From contig NZ_JAAFYZ010000078.1 in assembly GCF_018274385.1 (NCBI RefSeq), forward strand, positions 1 through 40,341: a stretch of DNA of 40,341 bases. Reading direction: 5' to 3'. Below, in pieces: positions 1-8,450 of the stretch (position 1 is its first letter; every line of letters begins with the position of its first letter). Below the pieces are notes generated by a model. It saw only the letters and a list, made by a program, of their open reading frames with translations, had not been told where the DNA came from and ran no database searches. The stretch is from Catenulispora pinistramenti. Lineage in GTDB: Bacteria > Actinomycetota > Actinomycetes > Streptomycetales > Catenulisporaceae. The position numbers and the translations under genes were made by a program.

Positions 1-111
1 CAACAAACCCCAGCCAACAACAGATCCCGCCCCCGACCGCCCCGGCGCGAACTGCCGGGCAAACGTTGCCGTTGCCGTCGCCTGACACAGCACCAGCTCC
101 CGGAAAACCAA

Positions 112-141
112 GTCGGCGGCACCGAATCCGGTGCCGCCGAC
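112..141 (-). terminator. Intrinsic terminator of the DUF1906-CWB2 gene
   Basis: A perfect 12-bp inverted repeat (GTCGGCGGCACC / GGTGCCGCCGAC) surrounds a 6-nt loop. On the minus strand it is followed by TTGGTTTTCC, a T-rich tail. It lies about 75 bp past the stop of the leftward gene ending at 215, so it most likely ends that transcript. Confidence 0.65.
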
Positions 142-182
142 TCAAGCCATGCCGTTCTCCAAGCTCTCAAGCCATGCCGTTC
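141..182. repeat. 17-bp direct repeat, two copies
   Basis: CTCAAGCCATGCCGTTC occurs at 141-157 and again at 166-182. Next to it, around 195-215, CCCTAC is repeated three times. The tract lies between the gene stop at 215 and the terminator hairpin. It is non-coding and looks like a slippage-type repeat. The rest of 1-214 shows no supported gene. Confidence 0.7.
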
Positions 183-214
183 CGCAGGCCTTCAAGCCCT
201 ACCGCCCTACCGCC

Positions 215-2098
215 CTACAAGCTGTTGAACACCCCGTTCGAGATCGCGGCGGTGCCGCCGAGCACCACGCCGACCTCGATCGAGCCGCCGGCCTCCTCGG
301 CGTTGAGGAAGCCGCGGGTGGCGGGGGCCAGGCTGGTGGGCTCGGTCAGGAGTAGGGGGCCGTCCAAGGTGGCCATCGCGGCGCCGCCGGACAGGGCGTC
401 GGCCCACTGGACGCCGGTGGCGACGCCGTACATGTGGGGGGTGCCGGTGGCGCCGAAGAACTGGTGGGCTACCAGGGCCGCGGTTTCGTAGCGGGTGGCG
501 CCGACCAGGCCGTCCAGCTTCAGGTTGCCGGCCGGGACGGTTGCGCCGAGGGTCTTGGCCGCGGTGTTCGCCGCGCCGCCGACCGGGTAGACGTTGGCGC
601 CTGCCGGGGTGCCGGCCCACTGGTGCAGGAAGGTCGAGGTGGCGGCTGGCATCTGGGTGCCGTTGGTCAGGACCAGGACGGTGTCCGGGGTCGCGCCGGC
701 GGCTGTGCCCGCGGCGAGGGCGTCCGGGAAGTCCTTCGCGGTGGCCAGTAGGACGCGCTGCACCGCCGGGTGGCCGCTGGAGTCCTTCATGTCGCCGGCC
801 ATCTGCTGGGCGATCGCGACCGAGGTGCTGAAGCGGTCCGGGCCGGCTACGCGGACCGGGTTGAAGCCCAGCTTCTGGACGGCCGTGGACACCGCCGGGG
901 ACAGAGCCTGGTTGCCGCCGAGGAGGTAGACGTTGGAGCCGGGGGCCAGGGTGCGCCGCAGTTCGTTGGCCGTCGCCGGGTTCAGGGCCTTGGTCTCGGT
1001 CAGCAGCAGGGGGCCGCTGTCGTGGGCGGCCAGGGCGGAGCCGCCGAGGGCGTCTGCGAACTGGTCCGAGCGGCTCAGGACCGCGCTCTTGGCCAGCGGG
1101 CGCTTGTCGGCCGGGGCGTAGAAGTCGGCCTGGTTGTCGGTCGTGGTCGGCCACAGCTTCTGGGAGACCGCGACCGCGGTGCCGATGCGGTCGTTGCCGG
1201 CCCAGCGGACGGCGTGTACCTGCGTCGGGTCGAGGGTGACGTGCGACGTCGGCGAGAGGTCGACGTCGTCCTCGTCGACCTGGATCGCCGGCGAGGAGCC
1301 GTACTGGCGGTTCACGTCCAGGAAGTACTGGTGGATCCGCTGGTGCTTGGCCCAGTCGGTGGCCGGGACGTAGGGGTCGTTCGTCGTGGCGTTGAAGTTC
1401 GCCTGGTCCGAGGTGGTGCCGGAGATGTCGACGGCGGAGATCTGGGCGGTCAGCGCCGGGTCGGCGGTCGCGTCACTGAGCGCGCTGTGGCCGCTGGCCG
1501 GGTTCCCGGACGTGCCGTAGAGACCGAGCTTGAACCCCGTCCCGTTCAACGCGTTCCCGAAGCTCTTGAGGTACGCCACCACCGCCTTCGCGGTCGCGTC
1601 CTCGTGGTACGGCTCCATGTCGACGAAGATCGTGGTGCCCGGGGCGAACCCGAGGTTGGTCGCCTTCTGTACCGCGTCAGCGGCGTCCGTGGTGCCCAGG
1701 GCGGTCGGGTCGGCGCCGGCGGCGGTCAACGTCGGGCCCTGCTGGCCGGCGTAGATGGCCCACATGCCCCAGCCGGTCGCGGCCTGGTGCTGGACCCAGT
1801 CCTTGGTGTAGCCGCCGTCGGCGGGCGGGTTGGGATTCGCGGTGGACGCGCAGTCCTTGTCCGGGTGATAGGACGCCCCGCCGATGTAGACCCCGACGCC
1901 CCGGTACGGCGAGTGGGCGTACCAGTCGTCCATCATCGCCGAGTTCGGGGCGATGCAGGTGTCGAAGCCCTTACCGCTGAAAGCCGTGTTGGGCGTGGTG
2001 CTGGCGGCGTGGGCGCTCGTGGCCCCGATACCGACCAGACCCAGCGAGCCCAGCGACGAGGCGGCTATTGCGGACGCGGTCAAACGAATGCGCTTCAT
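215..2098 (-). CDS. Secreted DUF1906 (Rv2525c-like glycoside-hydrolase-like) protein with C-terminal CWB2 repeats
   Basis: The protein has 627 aa and is exported: MKRIRLTASAIAASS opens a signal peptide ending near an AHA-A site at about residue 32. Residues ~40-280 resemble DUF1906, a TIM-barrel family related to GH25-like hydrolases (GFDTC near the start, then IFVDMEPY and LGLYGTSG). From ~297 to the end are three cell-wall-binding-2 units, recognisable from R(I/F/Y)-x-T-(A/S)-V-A and (F/W)-ADAL. CWB2 domains attach surface proteins to cell-wall polymers in Firmicutes. I infer a wall-bound or secreted protein acting on the envelope, substrate unknown. The start at 2098 is chosen over an upstream frame extension because GGAGGGG lies 8 nt before it and it begins the signal peptide. 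A second CWB2 protein lies at 36856-38844. Confidence 0.85.
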   Translation of the reverse strand: MKRIRLTASAIAASSLGSLGLVGIGATSAHAASTTPNTAFSGKGFDTCIAPNSAMMDDWYAHSPYRGVGVYIGGASYHPDKDCASTANPNPPADGGYTKDWVQHQAATGWGMWAIYAGQQGPTLTAAGADPTALGTTDAADAVQKATNLGFAPGTTIFVDMEPYHEDATAKAVVAYLKSFGNALNGTGFKLGLYGTSGNPASGHSALSDATADPALTAQISAVDISGTTSDQANFNATTNDPYVPATDWAKHQRIHQYFLDVNRQYGSSPAIQVDEDDVDLSPTSHVTLDPTQVHAVRWAGNDRIGTAVAVSQKLWPTTTDNQADFYAPADKRPLAKSAVLSRSDQFADALGGSALAAHDSGPLLLTETKALNPATANELRRTLAPGSNVYLLGGNQALSPAVSTAVQKLGFNPVRVAGPDRFSTSVAIAQQMAGDMKDSSGHPAVQRVLLATAKDFPDALAAGTAAGATPDTVLVLTNGTQMPAATSTFLHQWAGTPAGANVYPVGGAANTAAKTLGATVPAGNLKLDGLVGATRYETAALVAHQFFGATGTPHMYGVATGVQWADALSGGAAMATLDGPLLLTEPTSLAPATRGFLNAEEAGGSIEVGVVLGGTAAISNGVFNSL

Positions 2099-2187
2099 TA
2101 TGTGATCCCCTCCGTAGTCCCGACCGACCACCCTAGAGGGGACCTAGCGCATCGCCGCCCCTACCTCAACAAAACGCGTAGCAAAGC

Positions 2188-3351
2188 TCACACCGGGACC
2201 GGGAGGTGCATCTCGAACCGGCAGCCGCCGTCGACATTGCCGACCGTGACAGCACCCGAATGCGCTTCAGCGATGCCGCGCACGATGGCCAGGCCCAGCC
2301 CGGCCCCGGCGCCGACCGGGCTCTCGACCTCCGGCGTGCGCGCCGCCGTGCCCCGCCACGCCACGTCGAAGACCCGGTCCAGGTCCTCGCTCGGGATCCC
2401 GCCGCAGGCGTCGGTCACGGCCAGCAGCACCCGCGGTTCGCCGTCCCCGGCGGCCGGGAGCAGGTCCGAGGCCTCGATCCGGACGGCGCCGTCCTCCGGG
2501 GTGTGCCGGATCGCGTTCACCACCAGGTTCGACAGCGCCCGTGACAGTTCCCTGACATCGCCGCGCACTGTGGCCGGGGTGGTCACCACGCCGGACAGCT
2601 CGATCCCGCGGGCCCGGGCCAGCGGCTGGCCCTCGGCCAGCGCGCCGTCCACCAGGTCCGCCAGCGCCACCGACTCCAGGGTCAGCCGCAGGGCGCCGGC
2701 GTGTATCCGGGACAGCTCGAACAGGTCGTCGACCATGCTGGCCAGCCGGTCGGCGGCCTGCCGCATCTGCACGTGGTAGCGGGCCGGGTCGGTGGCGACG
2801 CCGTCCTCCAGGGCCTCGGCCATCGCGCGCAGCCCGGCCAGCGGGGTGCGCAGGTCGTGGGAGACCCAGGCGACCAGTTCGCGCCGGGACCGTTCCAGCG
2901 CGCGCTCCCGTTCCCTGGACTCGGCCAGCTTCGCCCGCGTGGCCCGCAGTTCGCGGTCCAGGTCGGCCAGCTCGCCGGTCATCAGGGCTTTGCCGTTCTG
3001 GACCGGGGCCGGGGCGGCGTCGCCCTCGCCGAGGGCCTGGAGCGCGCTGCGCAGCGTGCGGCTGTCGTGGGCCAGGCTGCGGCCCAGCAGAGCGGCCAGG
3101 GCCAGGGTCACCGCCGCGCCGGACAGCGAGACGATGACCGAGACCCCGGCGTCGTGCGAGGAGATGAACATCGCCCGCGAGGCGATCACGATACCGGCGA
3201 CCACCGCGAGGGCCGCGGTCGCGGCCGAGGCGAACAGCGAGGCCCGCAGCGAGCGCCCGCGCAGGGCCCGCAGCGCCAGCCAGCCGATGAGCGAGGCGCC
3301 GACCGCGGAGCCGGCGCCCATGGCGATGATCTCCAACTGGTCACGCATCAA
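2188..3351 (-). CDS. Two-component sensor histidine kinase
   Basis: The protein has 387 aa. Two or three hydrophobic segments in residues 8-90 anchor it in the membrane, and there is no large extracellular sensor domain. A HAMP-like/coiled-coil stretch (~125-158) leads to the HisKA H-box VSHDLRTP, with His165 as phosphoacceptor. The HATPase domain has the N-box NLVVNAIRHTP (275-285), G1 DACGGIP (314-320) and G2 GAGLGLA (349-355). It should phosphorylate the response regulator encoded directly upstream; the two genes overlap by 11 nt, so they are probably translationally coupled. The signal is not predictable. The gene ends about 90 bp from the start of the leftward CWB2 gene, so a shared role at the cell surface is possible but unproven. 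Confidence 0.92.
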   Translation of the reverse strand: MMRDQLEIIAMGAGSAVGASLIGWLALRALRGRSLRASLFASAATAALAVVAGIVIASRAMFISSHDAGVSVIVSLSGAAVTLALAALLGRSLAHDSRTLRSALQALGEGDAAPAPVQNGKALMTGELADLDRELRATRAKLAESRERERALERSRRELVAWVSHDLRTPLAGLRAMAEALEDGVATDPARYHVQMRQAADRLASMVDDLFELSRIHAGALRLTLESVALADLVDGALAEGQPLARARGIELSGVVTTPATVRGDVRELSRALSNLVVNAIRHTPEDGAVRIEASDLLPAAGDGEPRVLLAVTDACGGIPSEDLDRVFDVAWRGTAARTPEVESPVGAGAGLGLAIVRGIAEAHSGAVTVGNVDGGCRFEMHLPVPV

Positions 3352-4138
3352 GGTCCTCCGGTGCTTGGAGCCGGTAGCCGACTCCCCAGACGGTGACGAT
3401 AAGCGACGGCGAGGCCGGATCGGGTTCGATCTTCTCCCGCAGCCGCCGCACGTGCACCGTGACGGTCGACTGGTCGCCGAAGGACCAGCCCCACACCTGC
3501 CGCATCAGCTCGGCGCGGCTGAACGCCTGGCCCGGGTTGGCCATCAGGAACGCCAGCAGGTCGAACTCGCGGCCGGTCAGGGCCAGCGGCTCGCCGGCCA
3601 GCCGGGCCTGGTGCGCGGTGAGGTCGACCTCGAGCCGGCCCAGGGTCAGCAACTCAGCGGGCTGCGGCGATCCGGAGCCGCGGCCCCGGCCGTGGCCGCG
3701 GGCCCGGCGCAGCACGCTCCCGGCCCGCAGGACCAGCTCCCGCGGGCTGAACGGCTTGGTGACGTAGTCGTCCGCGCCGACCTGGAGCCCCAGGATCCGG
3801 TCGCCCTCCTCGCCGCGCGCCGTGAGCATGATCACCGGCACCTCGCCGAGCGCCCGGATCCGCTGGTGCACCTCGTAGCCGTCGAAGCCGGGCAGCATCA
3901 GGTCCAGCACCATCAGGTCCGGCAGCCGCTCGGCGGCCGCGGCGACGGCGGACGGGCCGTCGGCGGCGCGCCGGACGCTGTAGCCGGCCCGGGTGAGGTA
4001 GGCGGCGACGACCTCCGCGACGGTGGCGTCGTCGTCGACGACCAGGACGTCCAGCGGCGGCTCGCCGTCCGGACGTCCAGTGTTGGATTCACCACCCTGG
4101 GTGACAGCCCCGGCGGCCGCGGGTTCCGGCGTGCTCAT
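3341..4138 (-). CDS. OmpR/PhoB-family response regulator
   Basis: The protein has 265 aa. An unusual ~28-residue low-complexity N-terminal extension precedes the receiver domain, which has the acidic cluster VVDDD (35-37), the phosphorylatable Asp79 in VLDLMLPG and Lys128 in TKPFSP. The C-terminal half is a trans_reg_C winged helix (LTGREFDLLAFL, then TVTVHVRRLREKIE, ending in TVWGVGYRL). It is cytoplasmic and binds DNA when phosphorylated by the adjacent kinase. It is first in a two-gene leftward operon, with its promoter in 4139-4313, a gap shared with the divergent glycosyltransferase gene. The extension could instead be an overlong start, but no better start with a ribosome site was found before the receiver domain. 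Confidence 0.93.
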   Translation of the reverse strand: MSTPEPAAAGAVTQGGESNTGRPDGEPPLDVLVVDDDATVAEVVAAYLTRAGYSVRRAADGPSAVAAAAERLPDLMVLDLMLPGFDGYEVHQRIRALGEVPVIMLTARGEEGDRILGLQVGADDYVTKPFSPRELVLRAGSVLRRARGHGRGRGSGSPQPAELLTLGRLEVDLTAHQARLAGEPLALTGREFDLLAFLMANPGQAFSRAELMRQVWGWSFGDQSTVTVHVRRLREKIEPDPASPSLIVTVWGVGYRLQAPEDLDA

Positions 4139-4313
4139 CGGTTCGCTGTCCTCCTGGTGGTACCGGTCCGCGGTGGTGCGGTCGTGCGGTCGTTGTTACG
4201 GTCCAAGGAAACACGGTACGAGGCCCTGATCGGGGCTTTCCACTCCTTACGGATCTGTGACGGCCCGGCGCGGGGCATCGCCGCGGGCGCCGGTCGGCGG
4301 TCAGTCTGAGCGC

Positions 4314-6485
4314 ATGACAGAGGTTGCGGGCCGTGTGCTCATTCCGGCTCCCCGCGAGACGAGCGTGCGCTCGTCTCGCACCCCCGAGGCGGCACGGCCG
4401 GGCCCGGCCGAACTGACGCGGCTGGTCGTCGCGCTCGGGGCGGTGATGTTGCTGACCATCGGCGTCTACGCGATCGTCCGCGTCCACGCTACCTCGGACT
4501 TCAGCCATGGCCGCTGGGCCGGAGTGGTCATCGGCGCGTTGTTCGCGCTCTACCTCGTCGGCGCGTGGTCGGTGTCGGGGCTGCGAGTGCGGTGGGCCCG
4601 CTGGCTGATCCTCGGTGGCGCGACGGCGACCCAGATCGTGGCGTTCACCACAGCTCCGCGTTTCTCGGACGACCTCTATCGCTACGTCTGGGACGGCCGC
4701 GTCCAGGCGGCGGGCATCGACCCCTACCGCTACGTGCCGGTGGCGACCCGCCTGGTCGGCCTGCGCGCCGGATCCGGCCTGTTCCCGCCGACCGGCCGCG
4801 GGCTCGACCCTTCGCATTGTGTGACGTCCGCGCCGGGCATCACCGCGGGCTGCACCCTGCTCAACCGTCCGCTCGTCCACACGATCTACCCGCCGGTGGC
4901 CGAGGCGTACTACTTCCTCGCGCACTGGTGGGGACCGCGCGGGATCCAGATCTCCGCGGCGGTGCTCGCGATCGGCGTCACGTTCCTCCTGCTGGCGGGG
5001 CTCCCGCGGATCGGTGTCGACGCCCGCAACGCCGTGCTGTGGGCCTGGTGCCCGACCGTGGCGATCGAGGCGGGCAACGGGGGCCACGCCGACGTCCTGG
5101 CTGTCCTGTTCACCGCCTGCGGGCTCCTGGCGCTGGCCTCGAAGCGGGTCGGACGCGGCGGCGTCTTCCTGGGCCTGGGCATCGCGGCGAAGGTGACGCC
5201 CGCGCTGGCCGTGCCGGCGGCCCTGCGGCGTCGGCCGCTGCTCCTGCTGGGATCGGTCGTCGGCGTGGTGGTCGGGGTGTATCTGCCGCACGTCCTGGCG
5301 GTCGGCAGCGGCGTCGAGGGCTTCTTCGGCGGCTATCTGGACGAGGAGGGCTACCAGAGCGGCAGCCGGTTCGCGCTGCTGGACTCGGTGATGCCGACGT
5401 CGCTGGTGAAGCCGGCGGCGGTGGCCGTCCTGGCGGTGACGGCCCTCCTGGTCTGGCGCCTGAGCGATCCCGAGCGGCCCTGGCACGGCGCGTTGGCGAT
5501 GACCGGGGTCGGATTCCTGGTCACCGCGCCGCCGTTCGCCTGGTACGCCGAGTTGCTGGTCCTCTTCATCGCCTTCGCGGGCTGGCGGAGCGTCGCATGG
5601 GTCGGGGTGGCGTACGCGGGATACATGGTGCAGCTGGGCGGCACCGCGTTCCAGGGGTATGGCAGTGCTCTGGTGGCGGTTGTGGCCGTCTACGCGGGCC
5701 AACTGGCTTTCAAGACACTTCGTAGGCGATCGGCGACAAAACGTCGCGAAACGACCGTCGCCGCCGATTCCGCCGATTCCGCTGATTCCGTCGACCGCGC
5801 CGCGGGACTCGTTCTGGACAGTCTGGGCCCGACGGACGTCATCCTGCCGTGCCTGGACGAAGCCGAGGCCCTTCCGTACGTCCTGTCCCGCATCCCGGCC
5901 GGCTACCGGGCCATCGTCGTCGACAACGGCTCCACAGACGGCTCGGCCGAGGTGGCGGCGGCGCTGGGCGCGCTGGTCGTGCACGAGCCGCGCCGCGGCT
6001 TCGGCGCGGCCTGCCACGCGGGCTTGCTCGCCGCCACGGCCGACGTCGTCTGCTTCCTCGACTGTGACGGCTCCTTCGACCCCGAGGACCTGCCGAAGGT
6101 CGCCGACGCGGTCCGCGCCGGGCAGGCCGACCTGGCGCTGGGCCAACGCCGCCCCCTGACCCGCGATGCCTGGCCCCCGCACGCCCGGCTGGCCAACCGC
6201 TTGCTGGCCCGGCGGATCCGGAGCGAGACCGGCGTGCGGATCCGCGATCTCGGGCCGATGCGCGCCGCGCGCCGCGAGGAGTTGCTGGCGCTCGGGATCG
6301 AGGACCGGCGGTTCGGCTATCCGCTGGAGATGGTGCTCAAGGCGGCGCGCGAGGGCTGGCGCATCGCGGAGACCGACGTCCCGTACGCGCCGCGGACCGG
6401 CAAGTCGAAGGTGACCGGAACGGTCGGCGGCACAGTCAAAGCCGTCCGCGACATGCGCCGAGTCTGGAGGGCCGCGACCCGATGA
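4314..6485 (+). CDS. Fusion of a GT-C polytopic mannosyltransferase-like domain and a GT2 glycosyltransferase
   Basis: The protein has 723 aa. Residues ~35-480 form a multi-pass membrane domain with an acidic loop motif FSDDLYRYVWDGR near 118, as in actinobacterial polyprenol-phosphate-mannose-dependent GT-C/GT87 enzymes. Residues ~505-720 are a soluble GT2 domain: DVILPCLDEAEALPYVL, VVDNGSTDGS, and the DxD motif CFLDCDGSFD at ~581. GT2 enzymes of this kind make polyprenyl-phosphate sugars, so one chain may both charge the lipid carrier and transfer the sugar; that coupling is inference. A short ADSADSVD repeat bridges the domains. The start at 4314 (MTEVAGR) is preferred to a frame extension to 4257. 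It overlaps the next gene by 4 nt, so the glycan genes are co-translated. Confidence 0.85.
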   Translation: MTEVAGRVLIPAPRETSVRSSRTPEAARPGPAELTRLVVALGAVMLLTIGVYAIVRVHATSDFSHGRWAGVVIGALFALYLVGAWSVSGLRVRWARWLILGGATATQIVAFTTAPRFSDDLYRYVWDGRVQAAGIDPYRYVPVATRLVGLRAGSGLFPPTGRGLDPSHCVTSAPGITAGCTLLNRPLVHTIYPPVAEAYYFLAHWWGPRGIQISAAVLAIGVTFLLLAGLPRIGVDARNAVLWAWCPTVAIEAGNGGHADVLAVLFTACGLLALASKRVGRGGVFLGLGIAAKVTPALAVPAALRRRPLLLLGSVVGVVVGVYLPHVLAVGSGVEGFFGGYLDEEGYQSGSRFALLDSVMPTSLVKPAAVAVLAVTALLVWRLSDPERPWHGALAMTGVGFLVTAPPFAWYAELLVLFIAFAGWRSVAWVGVAYAGYMVQLGGTAFQGYGSALVAVVAVYAGQLAFKTLRRRSATKRRETTVAADSADSADSVDRAAGLVLDSLGPTDVILPCLDEAEALPYVLSRIPAGYRAIVVDNGSTDGSAEVAAALGALVVHEPRRGFGAACHAGLLAATADVVCFLDCDGSFDPEDLPKVADAVRAGQADLALGQRRPLTRDAWPPHARLANRLLARRIRSETGVRIRDLGPMRAARREELLALGIEDRRFGYPLEMVLKAAREGWRIAETDVPYAPRTGKSKVTGTVGGTVKAVRDMRRVWRAATR
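5764..5790 (+). repeat. 9-bp in-frame tandem repeat, GATTCCGCC-type, three copies
   Basis: GATTCCGCC, GATTCCGCT and GATTCCGTC follow each other and encode ADSADSVD-like residues in the linker between the GT-C and GT2 domains. The array is in frame, so copy-number change would alter linker length only. Confidence 0.7.
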
Positions 6486-7138
6486 GCACCCTGATCGTCA
6501 TCGCGAAGGCGCCGGTCCCGGGCCGGGTGAAGACCCGGCTGACGCCGCCGTTCACGCCGGAGCAGGGGGCCGGGCTGGCCGCCGCGGCGTTGGCCGACAC
6601 GCTGGAAGCCGTTGCCACGGCACGGTTCCGGCGTCGGTTGTTGGCTCTGGAGGGAGAGCCGGGGCTGGTCGAGGTGCCGTCGGGGTTCACCGTCGTGCCG
6701 CAATCCGGCGGCGGCCTGGATCGGCGGCTGGCCGCGGCCTTCGAGCAAGCCGCGGCGCTCGATCCCGGTCCCGCGCTCCTCATCGGCATGGACACGCCGC
6801 AGGTGACCGGTCCGCTCTTGGAAGCGTGCCTGCCCACGTCATGGGAAGACGCGACTATCGGCCTGGCCGAGGACGGCGGCTTCTGGTCGCTGGGTTTCCA
6901 TCGTCCGCGCGCGGTGGAACTCGATCGGCTGCTGTTCGACGTGCCGATGTCCACGGACACGACCGGGGCCGTGCAGCTCGGCCGGCTCACCGCGGCGGGC
7001 CTCAGGGTGCGGACGCTACCGGTGCTGCGCGACGTCGACACCATCGCGGACGTGGCCGCCGTCGCCGCCGCGGCTCCCGCGTCCCGGTTCGCCGCCGCGG
7101 CCCACGCCGCGAGCGCCGGTCTGCCGGTCCCGGCGTGA
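6482..7138 (+). CDS. DUF2064 / TIGR04282-family transferase
   Basis: The protein has 218 aa and is a soluble nucleotide-diphospho-sugar-transferase-like fold. It begins with the family signature KAPVPGRVKTRLTPP, then carries LIGMDTPQ (mid-protein acidic metal site) and LAEDGGFWSLGF. The family usually sits with glycosyltransferases and methyltransferases, as here, but its reaction is not firmly established. Its ATG overlaps the end of the fusion glycosyltransferase by 4 nt and its TGA overlaps the GTG of the next gene, so three genes form a tightly coupled operon. The C-terminal 25 residues are Ala-rich and probably unstructured. Confidence 0.85.
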   Translation: MSTLIVIAKAPVPGRVKTRLTPPFTPEQGAGLAAAALADTLEAVATARFRRRLLALEGEPGLVEVPSGFTVVPQSGGGLDRRLAAAFEQAAALDPGPALLIGMDTPQVTGPLLEACLPTSWEDATIGLAEDGGFWSLGFHRPRAVELDRLLFDVPMSTDTTGAVQLGRLTAAGLRVRTLPVLRDVDTIADVAAVAAAAPASRFAAAAHAASAGLPVPA

Positions 7139-7884
7139 GCGACGAACGCGCCTGGACCGCCAGCGCGCCCTACGCGCGGGCGATCAACGATCCGTCCGCC
7201 CGGCTGGTCCTGCACGCCGACACCGGCGAGCACCTGGTGCTCGACGCGGCGAAGTTCAGCGCGCCGCCGGACGCCGTGGACAAGGCGGTGCTGGACCGCT
7301 GTCAGGGCCCGACGCTGGATCTGGGCTGCGGGCCGGGGCGGCTGGTCGCCGAGCTCGCCGGGCGTGGCGTGCCGGCGTTGGGGGTGGACGTGGCGCCGTT
7401 CGCGCTGCTGCTGAGCCGGGCCAACGGGGCGAGTGCGCTGCGCCGGTCGGTCTTCGACCGGCTGCCGGGCGCGGGCCGCTGGCCGCACGCACTGCTGATG
7501 GACGGGAACATCGGCATCGGCGGCGACCCCGGGGCGCTGCTGGACCGGCTGCGGACGCTGATCCGGCCCGGCGTGGGGGAGCTGATCGTCGAGACCGAGG
7601 CGGAGGACATCGACCTGCGGTATCGGGTGCGGTTCGGGTTCGGCGGCGATCCGGTCAACGCCTCTGCCGGCCCTTCGAGCAGTCGTTCTGCCGGTTCTTC
7701 TGCTGGTTCTTCGGCCAGTCCTTCGGCCGGCGTCGCTCCTAGCGGCAGGAACGGGGACGAATTCGGTTGGGCCCGCATCGGATCCGAGGCGCTGATGGCG
7801 CTGGCGATCCCGCTCGGCTACGTAGCCCGCCACATGTGGACAGCCGACAGCCGCCGCTTCGTCGCGCTCAATTACCTGGCATAG
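7135..7884 (+). CDS. SAM-dependent methyltransferase (class I)
   Basis: The protein has 249 aa. The SAM-binding motif I LDLGCGPGRLVAELAGRG is at ~61-78, followed by ALGVDVAP as the acidic end of strand 2. Start: GTG at 7135 overlapping the TGA of the DUF2064 gene; an upstream open frame from 6826 is antiphase shadow. The substrate is unknown; the operon with glycan genes suggests a glycan, lipid carrier or related metabolite. An insertion at ~180-204 is almost entirely Ser/Ala/Gly (SSSRSAGSSAGSSASPSAG) and is encoded by imperfect short repeats. It interrupts the C-terminal part of the fold and is probably a disordered loop. Confidence 0.85.
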   Translation: MSDERAWTASAPYARAINDPSARLVLHADTGEHLVLDAAKFSAPPDAVDKAVLDRCQGPTLDLGCGPGRLVAELAGRGVPALGVDVAPFALLLSRANGASALRRSVFDRLPGAGRWPHALLMDGNIGIGGDPGALLDRLRTLIRPGVGELIVETEAEDIDLRYRVRFGFGGDPVNASAGPSSSRSAGSSAGSSASPSAGVAPSGRNGDEFGWARIGSEALMALAIPLGYVARHMWTADSRRFVALNYLA

Positions 7885-7911
7885 CCGACCGGCCGGTTTA
7901 GTGTTGCGGAC

Positions 7912-8349
7912 GTGATTTCCCCGCAGGACTCCGACCACCCCGACTACTCCGCCACCCCGCTTCCCAAGAAACTCGGTATCAAGACCGGACACTACGTGCT
8001 CGTCCACGACGCGCCCGAAGACTTCGATCCGCAGCCGCTGCCCTACGAGGTGACCCTGGAGTCGACCGAGGAGGGCGGTGCCGGCCCGTATGACGTGATC
8101 GTGGCGTTCGCCCTCGACCGGGCGGCCCTCACCCGGGACTTCGCGACCCTGCCACCGCTGATGGCCAAGAACGGCGCGCTGTGGATGTGTTGGCCGAAGA
8201 AGGCCTCGGGCGTCGTGACCGATGTCACTGAGAGCGTGGTGCGCGAAGACGCGCTCGCCTTGCCGATCGGCCTGGTGGACGTGAAGATCGCGGCGATCGA
8301 CGGCACATGGTCCGGCCTGAAGCTGGTTTATCGGCTCGACCGCCGTTAA
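7912..8349 (+). CDS. DUF3052 family protein
   Basis: The protein has 145 aa. It begins VISPQDSDHPDYSATPLPKKLGIK and contains YDVIVAFALDRAALTRDF and GALWMCWPKKASGVVTDVTE, matching the DUF3052 family, which is common in actinomycetes and of unknown biochemical role. No signal peptide or membrane span is visible. The GTG at 7912 is the only start giving the full conserved N-terminus. It follows the methyltransferase stop by 27 bp on the same strand, so it may be the last gene of the glycan operon or a separate unit. Confidence 0.82.
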   Translation: MISPQDSDHPDYSATPLPKKLGIKTGHYVLVHDAPEDFDPQPLPYEVTLESTEEGGAGPYDVIVAFALDRAALTRDFATLPPLMAKNGALWMCWPKKASGVVTDVTESVVREDALALPIGLVDVKIAAIDGTWSGLKLVYRLDRR

Positions 8350-8364
8350 CCCCGCCGTTAACCC
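8341..8364. repeat. 12-bp tandem duplication CGCCGTTAACCC x2
   Basis: Two perfect 12-bp units follow each other, the first containing the TAA stop of the DUF3052 gene. The remaining gap to 8450 shows only a likely promoter area for the next gene. Confidence 0.7.
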
Positions 8365-8450
8365 CGTTTCCACCGCCGCTTCATCCCGTTCCGCTGCCCG
8401 GTTCGCCCGATCCGACATATCGCGAGCGCCGCGCCAGTAGGCTGATACGT

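Noticed and set aside
770..2779. A 669-codon open frame on the plus strand
   Set aside because: It is antisense to the DUF1906-CWB2 gene and the histidine kinase; composition (Arg, Gly, Val runs) shows a shadow frame.
4089..6182. A 697-codon open frame on the minus strand
   Set aside because: It is antisense to the GT-C/GT2 fusion, with Arg/Gln/Asp-rich composition typical of a shadow frame in high-GC DNA and no recognisable domain.
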